NCBI GenBank assembly: GCA_030949405.1
Contig: JAUZSN010000002.1
Span: 1,488,001-1,552,000, forward strand
DNA length: 64,000 nucleotides
Direction: 5' to 3'
Origin: Methylococcales bacterium
Lineage (GTDB): Bacteria > Pseudomonadota > Gammaproteobacteria > Methylococcales > Methylomonadaceae
The notes beneath the pieces are model-generated. The model did no database searches. It was not told where the DNA came from and was given only the letters and a program-made list of their open reading frames with translations. Positions 24,022 through 32,837 of this stretch are shown here, piece by piece; position 1 is the first letter of the stretch; each line of letters starts with the position of its first letter. Position numbers and translations under genes: made by a program.

Positions 24022-27000
24022 ATGAAAAATTCATCTTCTAATGTTACGGACGCTAAAAATAATTCATTTTCGGATAATAATTTAGTCCGCCCTTTCCATT
24101 CTCGGATTTTTCGCGCTTTAATTGGATTGGTACTGATTTCAATTGTAAGTTTTTCAATGTATTTGATTTTATATACCTTAACTGAAAACCGAAAACAAAC
24201 GATCAAGTCTGTAGAGGATGAACTTAAGTTTGTATTAGAAATGACCCATGATCGAATGGATTTTTTTGTTAAAGAACGAAAAAGTTATTTGCTACAACTG
24301 GGGCGTGATAGCGAATTAGTTAAAATAACAGAAGAACTGCTCACATTACCAACGGATGCAGACAGTTTAAAAAAATCAGCCGCACTAAAAAAAGCAAGAG
24401 ATTATTTTGCTAGAAGAGAGCAAGAGCAACACAATATTGGTTTTTTTATTATTTCGCCCGATAACATAAGCTTAGGGTCTCGTCGCGACACTAATTTGGG
24501 GACTCAAAACTTTATTGGTCTTAGAAAACCTGCCTTAATGGCTCAGGTTTTTCAAGGAAAAGTGGTTTTTGTTCCGCCGCTTAAATCAGATGTTCCGCTT
24601 GAAAGTCAAGATATAGAACGTCCAAAAACACTTTTTTTTGCAGCACCGATACAAACGCGTGATAACAAAGTCATTGCCATCTTAACGCAACGTTTATTAC
24701 CTGAAAATGCACTGTCTGAAATTATTCAGCAAGGACGTATTGGTAAAAGTGGAGAAAGTTATTTGGTTGATGAGTTTGGGAGTATGTTTACAACGTCTCG
24801 GTTTCGGCAACAGTTGATTAAACTTGAATTATTAGTAAGTGACTCCCCGTCCACACAGATGGAGCTTCGTGATCCTGGAGGGGACTTACTAGATGGCTAT
24901 ATCCCCAGAGTTCCTTTAAAAGAACGCCCTTTTACCTATATGGCAGAAGATATTCGATCTTTAAGCCAACAACCTAGATCTTCTAACCTGAATGATCATC
25001 GCAGTAAAATAATTATTAATATGAAAGGGTATCGTGATTATCGAGGCGTTACTGTTTATGGTGCGTGGATATGGAATCGTACGTTAGGTGTGGGTTTTGC
25101 AACAGAAATTGATGAAAAAGAAGCGATGGCGAATTTTAATAATTTGCAACGTATCTTTTTATTAACGACAGCGATTACATTAATTTCGACGTTATTTGCA
25201 ATCGGGTTAATTTTAGTTCTGGGTAAAAAAGCCCGAAAAGCACGGATTGATGCAGAAACTAAAAACCTGTTAGAAAAGATTGTTACGGAGCGGACTCAAG
25301 AACTTAAAAAATTGACAGTGGCAATCGAACAAAGCCCAAGTAGCATTGCCATTACAGATTTAAAGGCCAATATAGAGTACGTTAATCCGCGCTTTACCGA
25401 AGTAACGGGTTATACAGCCGAAGAGGTTATTGGAAAAAACCCACGTGTTTTAAAATCAGATTTAACCCCTAAAGAAACTTTTGAAGATTTATGGGAAACC
25501 TTAACTAAAGGGGAAGTTTGGCATGGTGAGTTTATTAATCAACGTAAAAATGGGGCAACGTATTGGGAACGAACCGTCATCGCTCCGATACGTAATGAAG
25601 CGGGGATTATTGATCATTATGTTGCGGTTAAAGATGATATTACCAAATATAAAGAGGCGGAAGAAAAAAGTACTCGTTTAGGGCGCGTTTTAGAAGAGTC
25701 TTGGAATGAAATCTATATGTTTGACCCAGATACCTTATTCTTAATTCAGGTCAATAAAGGGGCTCGTCATAATTTAGGTTACTCAATGGATGAACTTAAA
25801 AAATTAACGACGGTTGATATTAAACCCGATTACAGTCTTGATTATTTTAAAAATATTATTCAACCGTTGCGTGAAGGGAAGCTGCCCTTTATTCTTTTTC
25901 AAACGCGACACCAACGTAAAGATGGCTCTATTTATCCAATAGAAGTGCGATTACAACTGGTTAAAACAGAAAATACCTCCATCTTTGTGGGCATTATTCA
26001 AGATATTACTGAAAGAAACAAAGCAGAAGATCAATTAAAGCGAGCTAAAGAAGCCGCAGAACAAGCCAGCTTAGCAAAAAGCCAATTTGTTGCCAATATG
26101 AGTCATGAGTTGCGTACGCCCTTAAATGCAATTTTAGGGTTTTCTCAAATTATGGCGAATAGTGATAATTTAACCGCAAAACAACGCGAAAATATTAAAA
26201 TTATCAATCGTAGTGGGGATCATTTACTGAATCTTATTGATGATGTCCTCAATATTTCTAAAATTGAAGCAGGAAAGATAGTGCTTCAAAAATCAGATTT
26301 TGATTTACTGGATTTACTGGCCGAATTAGAACCTTTATTTCAAGATAAATTAGCAAAAAATAAATTAACGTTAAATTTTGAATATCATGGCAATATTCCT
26401 AAATATATTCATACAGATAAAACTAAATTACGACAAGTTTTAGTCAATTTAATTAGTAATGCTATTAAATTTACCTCAAAAGGAGGCATTACGCTTCGTC
26501 TTTGGCTTCCTCAAACCTTCAAAACAAATTTAATGCTTGCCTTTGAAGTTGAAGATACAGGCTGTGGAATAGCGGCATCAGAATTAGAAAAGGTTTTTCA
26601 AACCTTTATGCAAACGAGTAGTGGTTTAAAATCAGAAGAGGGTGCAGGATTAGGTTTAGCGATTACGCGGCAATTTATTAAATTAATGGAGGGGGATATT
26701 CATGTTGAAAGTACACCCAATAAAGGCTCTATTTTTAAATTTAATCTGGTTGTTAATCAACCAAAAGAGAATGTTGTAGCGGAACCGACCAGTTTTAAAA
26801 TTGTTGCTTTAGAACCAAATCAAAGTAAACATAATATTTTAATTGTTGATGATGACTATTTAAATCGTTTAATACTTATTGAGTTGCTATCCCCGTTTGG
26901 GTTTCAAATTAAGGAGGCTGAAAATGGCCAAATTGCAATTGATATTTGTAAAGAGTGGGAACCGCATTTAGTTTTTATGGATATGCGAATGCCGGTTATG

Positions 27001-27426
27001 AATGGGTTTGATGCCAGTAGAATTATTAAGGAACACTTAAAACATACGATTATTGTTGCCGTAACGGCCTCTGTTTTTGAAGATAAAAAAGAACAAATTT
27101 TTGAATCGGGTTGTGATGAGTTTATTAGCAAGCCTTTTAGACACACAGATATTTTTGAAATTATGCAACGTTATCTTGGTGTCAAATATATTTGTGAAGA
27201 AACAAAAGATAAAGAAGACGACTATATTCTCACTAAGGATTCATTAAGCGTATTACCAGATGAGTTGCGTGATAAACTAAAACAAGCTATTGAAATAGTT
27301 GATATTGACCAAGTTGAAATATTATTAAAAGAAATTGATAAGCTTGATGTTCCTCTCGCTGAAGCAATTAAAGTACAAATTGATAATTTTGAATATGAAG
27401 TATTATTAAAACTATTTAGTGATTAA
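24022..27426 (+). CDS. Hybrid sensor histidine kinase (Cache-PAS-PAS-HK-REC)
   Basis: The protein is 1134 aa. TM1 is at about 31-53, a periplasmic Cache-like sensor spans about 60-370, and TM2 is at about 375-398. Two PAS domains with PAC motifs follow (about 425-545, 550-670). HisKA has His695 in FVANMSHELRTPLNAILGF, then HATPase_c with NLISNAIKF and GAGLGLAI. The receiver has Asp987 in FMDMRMPVMNGFD. A C-terminal helical domain of about 60 residues (LPDELRDKLKQAIEIVDIDQ...) recurs in the next kinase. It signals from an extracytoplasmic ligand. The target is unknown. Confidence 0.92.
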   Translation: MKNSSSNVTDAKNNSFSDNNLVRPFHSRIFRALIGLVLISIVSFSMYLILYTLTENRKQTIKSVEDELKFVLEMTHDRMDFFVKERKSYLLQLGRDSELVKITEELLTLPTDADSLKKSAALKKARDYFARREQEQHNIGFFIISPDNISLGSRRDTNLGTQNFIGLRKPALMAQVFQGKVVFVPPLKSDVPLESQDIERPKTLFFAAPIQTRDNKVIAILTQRLLPENALSEIIQQGRIGKSGESYLVDEFGSMFTTSRFRQQLIKLELLVSDSPSTQMELRDPGGDLLDGYIPRVPLKERPFTYMAEDIRSLSQQPRSSNLNDHRSKIIINMKGYRDYRGVTVYGAWIWNRTLGVGFATEIDEKEAMANFNNLQRIFLLTTAITLISTLFAIGLILVLGKKARKARIDAETKNLLEKIVTERTQELKKLTVAIEQSPSSIAITDLKANIEYVNPRFTEVTGYTAEEVIGKNPRVLKSDLTPKETFEDLWETLTKGEVWHGEFINQRKNGATYWERTVIAPIRNEAGIIDHYVAVKDDITKYKEAEEKSTRLGRVLEESWNEIYMFDPDTLFLIQVNKGARHNLGYSMDELKKLTTVDIKPDYSLDYFKNIIQPLREGKLPFILFQTRHQRKDGSIYPIEVRLQLVKTENTSIFVGIIQDITERNKAEDQLKRAKEAAEQASLAKSQFVANMSHELRTPLNAILGFSQIMANSDNLTAKQRENIKIINRSGDHLLNLIDDVLNISKIEAGKIVLQKSDFDLLDLLAELEPLFQDKLAKNKLTLNFEYHGNIPKYIHTDKTKLRQVLVNLISNAIKFTSKGGITLRLWLPQTFKTNLMLAFEVEDTGCGIAASELEKVFQTFMQTSSGLKSEEGAGLGLAITRQFIKLMEGDIHVESTPNKGSIFKFNLVVNQPKENVVAEPTSFKIVALEPNQSKHNILIVDDDYLNRLILIELLSPFGFQIKEAENGQIAIDICKEWEPHLVFMDMRMPVMNGFDASRIIKEHLKHTIIVAVTASVFEDKKEQIFESGCDEFISKPFRHTDIFEIMQRYLGVKYICEETKDKEDDYILTKDSLSVLPDELRDKLKQAIEIVDIDQVEILLKEIDKLDVPLAEAIKVQIDNFEYEVLLKLFSD

Positions 27427-27504
27427 ATAAATTTAGTGATCTAAAAATTGATGCTTTGACCATAATAATAATATCATAATGAACTATAATTTAAGGTTAA
27501 TTAA

Positions 27505-30500
27505 ATGAACCTAAAAAAATTATTTACCACACTTCACGGAATAACCGTTATTTTTTTAATCGCATTAGCGGTTATGGCGGGATTGATTTTTGAAAATTAT
27601 ATTGAATTAGAGCAAAGTTATAAATTGCGGCTACAATCGTTATTAGTGGCTAAAGATTTAGAACAAAGCACTAATAAATTAGAACGTTATGCTTATAATT
27701 ATGTAAAAAAGAGAGATAAAGGCTGGGAGCGACAGTATTGGAATATACGAAATATTTATAATGGAACACAGCCAAATGCTAAAGGTAAGAAAATTGCTTT
27801 ATACAATAGGTTAAAAGCATTAGTTGTTACGAAAATTGAGCAAAAAAAATTAGAACAAATTAAACTTTATTCAACACGATTATTTAAAATAGAAAAAAAA
27901 TCATTTAATGCGGTGAATGGAGTCTTTGCAGATGAAAAAGGAATATATACGATTAAAGGGTCGCCTGATTATGAATTGGCTGTCGATCTTTTAGAGAGTA
28001 AAAATTACATTGACTATAGAGCGAAAATTTTAAATGAAATTGATGATTTTTTTATAATATTAGAAAAACGGATTCAAAAAACAATTAGATACCGTGATGA
28101 TGTGGGGCATAAAATATTTAGAATTATTATTATTTTAATTGCGGGGTTTTCATTTTTTGCATTTTTAATTATTAGAATTAAAATTATTAAACAAATGACG
28201 GAGCTGAGTGAAAGTGAAGAAAAATACAAAATAATTTTTGAAAAAAGTAATGATGCCATTTTATTATTTGATGGTAATAAGATTATAGCGTGTAACCATT
28301 CTTCGGTTGTTATGTTTGGTTATCAGTCTAAATATGAATTATTACAAAAGCATCTTGCGCTTATTTCGCCTAAAAAACAATTAGATGGTATTCTTTCTTT
28401 GGAAAAGGCCGATGAAATGATTGGGCTGGCTTATGAAGACGGGCTTAATACGTTTGAATGGACTAATGAACGGGCTAATGGTGAAAGCTTTCCTGTTGAA
28501 ATTTGCTTAACGCTTATTCCTTATCATAGTAAATCTATTCTTTATGCGGTTTGTCGTGATTTAAGTTTGCGTAAAAAAGCTGAACTTGCCTTTAAAAATA
28601 GTGAAAATCGCTTTAAATTAGCCATTTCAGTGGCCAATGATGGCGTTTGGGACTGGGATTTGACGACAAACTCTATTCTCTTTGATGCGCGTTATTACAC
28701 AATGGCGGGTTATGAAGTTGATGAGTTTCCACAAACGCTTGATGAATGGCAAAAACGTATTCATCCAGGTGATATTGTGAGAGTCGAGACGGGTATCAGC
28801 GAATATATTTCAGGGAAAAGTGATCACTACGATACGGAATTACGATTTTTATGTAAAAACGGACGCTATTTATGGATTCGATCACGGGGAAAAATAGCGG
28901 ATACGGATGAAAATGGGGTTGCTTTACGTATAGTGGGAACTCATGCGGATATTAGTGATCGGCGTGAGGCAACCGAAAAACTTTATCAAAGTGAAATGTT
29001 AAAGAAAAATATTTTACAAAATATTCCTGATTTAATGTGGTTAAAAGATATTAATGGTATTTATCTTGCCTGTAACCCGATGATGGAAAAATTTTTAGGG
29101 GTTAAATCAACAGAAATTATTGGTAAAAGTGATTTTGATTTTTTTAAACCTGAAGATGCTGAAATGTTTCTTAGACAAGATCGGGAAACAATTAAGGCGG
29201 ATAAAGCATCAACGCGTGAAGTATGGCTTTCGTATAAAAATTCAGATGAAAAAATACTCTATGAAATGACCAGTACCTCAGTTAAAGCAGATGATGGCTC
29301 GTTGATTGGTGTATTGGGAACAACGCATAATATTACTAAGCGTAAGAAAAATGAAGAAGAAACACAGGATGCACAAATTCGCGCTGAAACAGCGAATCGG
29401 GCTAAGTCAGAATTTTTAGCCAATATGAGCCATGAAATTCGTACGCCAATGAATGCAATTTTAGGGTTTACTGAAATTCTTAAGCGGTTAGAACACGATT
29501 CAAAAAAATCGCATTATCTTGATACGATTCATACCTCGGGACAATCCTTATTACATCTTATTAATGATATTCTTGATCTTTCACGAATTGAATCAGGAAA
29601 AATGGAATTACAAGCTCATTCAATTTCTATTAACGCACTTTGTACCGAATTAAATAGTCTTTTTTCTCAAAAAACATACGATAAGGGCTTATCATTTGAG
29701 TGTAATGTTAATGAAAATGTACCTGATGTTATTATTATTGATGAGTCACGATTACGCCAAGTTTTAATTAATCTAATTGGTAATGCCGTTAAGTTTACCC
29801 ATGAAGGATTTATTAAACTGATCATAAAATGTCAACAGGTTGAGAACTCAGATCCCTCTAAAGTGGATTTATCCATGACGGTTTCTGATAGTGGCATTGG
29901 TATTCCCAAAGATCAACAAGAAACTATTTTCTCCTCTTTTGCCCAAGTAAAAGGACAAAAAGAAACACTTTATGGCGGAACAGGTCTTGGATTAACCATT
30001 ACATTACAAATTTTGGCCTTAATGAAGGGGAACGTGCGGGTTGAAAGTGAAGTAGGAGTGGGAACCTCGTTTAGTTTATTTATGCCTAATATTGAAATAG
30101 GCTCTACCGTTGTTGATTTGGGAGTAGAAAATGACTTTGATAGCGAAAACATCTTTTTTGAACCCGCTAAAATTTTAATTGTTGATGATGTTGATTATAA
30201 TCGCGAAATTTTAGCAACCTATCTTGAGGATTGGGGATTTAAACTTTACTTTGCTGAAAATGGCATCCAAGCGTTTGAAAAAGCGTTGGATGTCCATCCT
30301 GACTTAATCCTTCTTGATATGAAAATGCCTGTTATGGATGGGTATGAAGCCGCTGATAAATTAAAAGCAACTGAAAAAACGCAAGATATTCCAATTATAG
30401 CCGTCACCGCTTTTGCACTTAATCAAGATAAAGAAGTGATTAGTGAAATTTGTGATGGTTATTTACGCAAACCCGTTAATCGAAATGAATTAATTAAACA

Positions 30501-30786
30501 ACTAATAAAATTTTTGAAAAATGAGGATGTTAAAGACGATGATGGTGATGTTTCTTTAAATAAAGTCATAGAAAAAACATCAACAGCGATTGATTTAAAA
30601 ACGAGCGTATTATCCTTATCTGAAGAATTACAAGCAGAATTAAAACAAGCGATTGAACATATTGATATTGAAAAAATAGAAGCGTTACAGCAACAGGTTT
30701 CCCAACAAAATAGTCAACTTGCAGAGGCTATTCAACAACATATTGATGATTTTCAATATGAAAATTTATTAAAATTATTTGGATAA
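27505..30786 (+). CDS. Hybrid sensor histidine kinase with multiple PAS domains
   Basis: The protein is 1093 aa. TM1 is at about 10-30, a helical periplasmic region of about 170 residues follows, and TM2 is at about 205-225. At least three PAS domains are visible, marked by FEKSNDAILLFDG, VANDGVWDWDLTTNSI and NIPDLMWLKDINGIYLAC. His643 lies in FLANMSHEIRTPMNAILGF, HATPase_c in NLIGNAVKF, and receiver Asp938 in LLDMKMPVMDGYEA. The C-terminal 60 residues (LSEELQAELKQAIEHIDIEK...) match those of the preceding kinase. Only 4 bp separate it from the next gene. Confidence 0.92.
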   Translation: MNLKKLFTTLHGITVIFLIALAVMAGLIFENYIELEQSYKLRLQSLLVAKDLEQSTNKLERYAYNYVKKRDKGWERQYWNIRNIYNGTQPNAKGKKIALYNRLKALVVTKIEQKKLEQIKLYSTRLFKIEKKSFNAVNGVFADEKGIYTIKGSPDYELAVDLLESKNYIDYRAKILNEIDDFFIILEKRIQKTIRYRDDVGHKIFRIIIILIAGFSFFAFLIIRIKIIKQMTELSESEEKYKIIFEKSNDAILLFDGNKIIACNHSSVVMFGYQSKYELLQKHLALISPKKQLDGILSLEKADEMIGLAYEDGLNTFEWTNERANGESFPVEICLTLIPYHSKSILYAVCRDLSLRKKAELAFKNSENRFKLAISVANDGVWDWDLTTNSILFDARYYTMAGYEVDEFPQTLDEWQKRIHPGDIVRVETGISEYISGKSDHYDTELRFLCKNGRYLWIRSRGKIADTDENGVALRIVGTHADISDRREATEKLYQSEMLKKNILQNIPDLMWLKDINGIYLACNPMMEKFLGVKSTEIIGKSDFDFFKPEDAEMFLRQDRETIKADKASTREVWLSYKNSDEKILYEMTSTSVKADDGSLIGVLGTTHNITKRKKNEEETQDAQIRAETANRAKSEFLANMSHEIRTPMNAILGFTEILKRLEHDSKKSHYLDTIHTSGQSLLHLINDILDLSRIESGKMELQAHSISINALCTELNSLFSQKTYDKGLSFECNVNENVPDVIIIDESRLRQVLINLIGNAVKFTHEGFIKLIIKCQQVENSDPSKVDLSMTVSDSGIGIPKDQQETIFSSFAQVKGQKETLYGGTGLGLTITLQILALMKGNVRVESEVGVGTSFSLFMPNIEIGSTVVDLGVENDFDSENIFFEPAKILIVDDVDYNREILATYLEDWGFKLYFAENGIQAFEKALDVHPDLILLDMKMPVMDGYEAADKLKATEKTQDIPIIAVTAFALNQDKEVISEICDGYLRKPVNRNELIKQLIKFLKNEDVKDDDGDVSLNKVIEKTSTAIDLKTSVLSLSEELQAELKQAIEHIDIEKIEALQQQVSQQNSQLAEAIQQHIDDFQYENLLKLFG

Positions 30787-30790
30787 GTGA

Positions 30791-31891
30791 ATGACAACGA
30801 AAGCCAATATATTAATCGTCGATGATTTACCTCAAAATTTAAAATTACTTGCTGAGTTAATGAAAGGAAGCGATTATTATGTCCGTCCTGTCACCAGTGG
30901 AAGATTAGCCTTATTAGCGGCACAGGCCATTCCACCCGATTTAATTTTACTGGATATTAATATGCCTGTAATGGATGGTTTTGAAACCTGTGAGAAACTA
31001 AAAAGTTTTGAAAAAACAAAGCATATTCCAATTATATTTTTATCGGCAAATACAGAATCGGAGGCGGTGATTAAAGGCTTTGAGTTAGGGGCAGTTGATT
31101 ACATTACCAAACCCTTTAATTCGACCGAGGTGCTTATTCGGGTTAAAACTCATTTAGAACTTAAATTTACCAAAGAAACCATTGTAAAACAAAATCATGC
31201 TCAACAAGAGCTTTTACATGTTTTGTGTCATGATTTGATGAATTCCGTCGGTGCCGCACAAGCGATGATGGATATAAAAAAAATGGATGAAGGGCTTACA
31301 GATGAAGATGAAATGATGTCATTGGCCATTAATAATGCCGTTGATGTGATTGGTATTGTTCATCAACTTAGAAAAATTGATGAAAATAAAGTTGAAATTG
31401 AATTAAATTTATCAAATTTAAAGGGCTTAATTGGTGAAACGCTCATTATTTTGGGGGCTAAAATTAAAGAAAAAGGCCTTGAGATCGTACTTGAGGTTGA
31501 TGAAGAGGTGGTTGTTTTAGTTGAAAGTGTTTCTTTTATTAATTCGATTCTTAATAATTTATTAACCAATGCCATTAAGTTTTCATATCCGAATTCAAAA
31601 ATTATTATTTCAGCTCAAAAAACAGAGGGAAAAGTCTTTTTATCGGTCAAAGATTTTGGGGTTGGGATGCCAAAATCCTTACAAGAAGATGTTTTTCATG
31701 TTGAAAAAGCAACGACACGGGAAGGGACGGGCGGCGAATTAGGCACAGGCTTTGGAATGCCGCTGGTTAAAAAATTTATAGATGCTTATGGCGGCAAAAT
31801 AGACATTATTTCGCATGAAAAAAGTGAAGAAAGTGAAGAGCAAGGGACTGAAATAAAACTAGAATTATTATCAGAATTTCCTGAATCTTAA
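30791..31891 (+). CDS. Response regulator fused to histidine kinase-like ATPase
   Basis: The protein is 366 aa. An N-terminal receiver has phospho-acceptor Asp55 in LLDINMPVMDGFE and DYITKPFN near 105. A HisKA-like helix has His in ELLHVLCHDLMNSVGAAQAM. HATPase_c follows, with ILNNLLTNAIKFSYPNS, VKDFGVGMP and GTGFGMPLVKKF. Receiver-first soluble kinases often relay phosphate from a partner. The 4-bp spacing after a hybrid kinase makes the two likely partners in one operon. No DNA-binding or cyclic-di-GMP output domain is present. Confidence 0.9.
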   Translation: MTTKANILIVDDLPQNLKLLAELMKGSDYYVRPVTSGRLALLAAQAIPPDLILLDINMPVMDGFETCEKLKSFEKTKHIPIIFLSANTESEAVIKGFELGAVDYITKPFNSTEVLIRVKTHLELKFTKETIVKQNHAQQELLHVLCHDLMNSVGAAQAMMDIKKMDEGLTDEDEMMSLAINNAVDVIGIVHQLRKIDENKVEIELNLSNLKGLIGETLIILGAKIKEKGLEIVLEVDEEVVVLVESVSFINSILNNLLTNAIKFSYPNSKIIISAQKTEGKVFLSVKDFGVGMPKSLQEDVFHVEKATTREGTGGELGTGFGMPLVKKFIDAYGGKIDIISHEKSEESEEQGTEIKLELLSEFPES

Positions 31892-32032
31892 AGCTAGGGT
31901 AATTATTATCTATAAATAGGGCGGTTTCGTGTTGCTATCTGGGTTTTAAATAGCGAATGAGACGTGATTAAAGGGTCATTGCTTAGAATCCCCAACACTT
32001 GTAAACTCAGGTTATAATAAGCAATTTTTAGA

Positions 32033-32281
32033 ATGGAAATACGAATGGTTGCACGAACTAAAATGCCTCAATCGGTTGATTTAGAAACGGGTAAAACTTA
32101 CGCATGGTGTGCCTGTGGGTTAAGTCAATCAATGCCTTTATGTGATAGCTCACATCAAAAAACAGATAAACGTCCTGTTATCTTTGTTGCCGAAGAAACC
32201 AAAACAGCCTATTTATGTGCCTGTTCAAATTCAGAGGTTCCCCCTCTTTGTGATGGCAGTCACTGCACGGCTGAATTTTAA
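32033..32281 (+). CDS. Double CDGSH iron-sulfur domain protein
   Basis: These 82 residues contain two CDGSH-type 2Fe-2S motifs: CACGLSQSMPLCDSSH and CACSNSEVPPLCDGSH. Each keeps the three cysteines and one histidine of the C-x-C-x-S-x-x-x-P-x-C-D-x-S-H signature. The first has Ser in place of Gly. Short bacterial proteins with tandem motifs resemble a compact mitoNEET-like redox or cluster-transfer module. It lies 12 bp before the CYTH gene. In-frame ATG 32045 is an alternative start. Confidence 0.92.
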   Translation: MEIRMVARTKMPQSVDLETGKTYAWCACGLSQSMPLCDSSHQKTDKRPVIFVAEETKTAYLCACSNSEVPPLCDGSHCTAEF

Positions 32282-32293
32282 TAGGCGTTAATA

Positions 32294-32764
32294 ATGGCAA
32301 TTGAAATCGAACATAAGTTTTTATTAGCGAATGACACATGGCGTAAACAAGTAACACATAGCGTTTATTATAAGCAGGGTTATTTAAATTCGGATCAACA
32401 AAGCTCCGTTAGAGTGCGTATTGCCGATGATAAAGCATGGCTTAATTTAAAAAGTGCGACGATTGGCACGCAGCGGCAAGAATATGAATACGAAATTCCC
32501 ATGACCGATGCGAATGAAATTATTGACAGCCTTTGTCGTAAACCCTTGATTGAAAAAACACGGCACTTTGTCCCTATTGAGCAACATCTTTGGGAAATAG
32601 ATGAGTTTGTGCAAGATAATCAGGGTTTAATTGTGGCTGAAATTGAATTATCGGTCGTGGGTGAAGCGTTTCACTGTCCCGATTGGTTAGGTCAAGAAGT
32701 CACGGACGATGTTCGTTATTATAATAACAACCTCAGCCAACAACCTTATAGCACATGGAACTAA
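32294..32764 (+). CDS. CYTH domain protein (triphosphate-tunnel metalloenzyme)
   Basis: These 156 residues begin IEIEHKFLL, the E-x-E-x-K signature of the CYTH fold. VRVRIADDKAWLNLKS, QEYEYEIP and WEIDEFVQDNQGLIVAEIEL supply further tunnel acidic and basic residues. Bacterial members act as inorganic triphosphatases. The plant-type adenylate cyclase role is not expected. It lies directly after the CDGSH gene on the same strand and 73 bp before tamB. Confidence 0.9.
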   Translation: MAIEIEHKFLLANDTWRKQVTHSVYYKQGYLNSDQQSSVRVRIADDKAWLNLKSATIGTQRQEYEYEIPMTDANEIIDSLCRKPLIEKTRHFVPIEQHLWEIDEFVQDNQGLIVAEIELSVVGEAFHCPDWLGQEVTDDVRYYNNNLSQQPYSTWN

Positions 32765-32837
32765 ATTAAATGGTTGAAAAACTGTTTTCTGGGCGGTTTT
32801 TATTAAATTTCAAGTTTGACAGAGCAGGGCATCAAAT

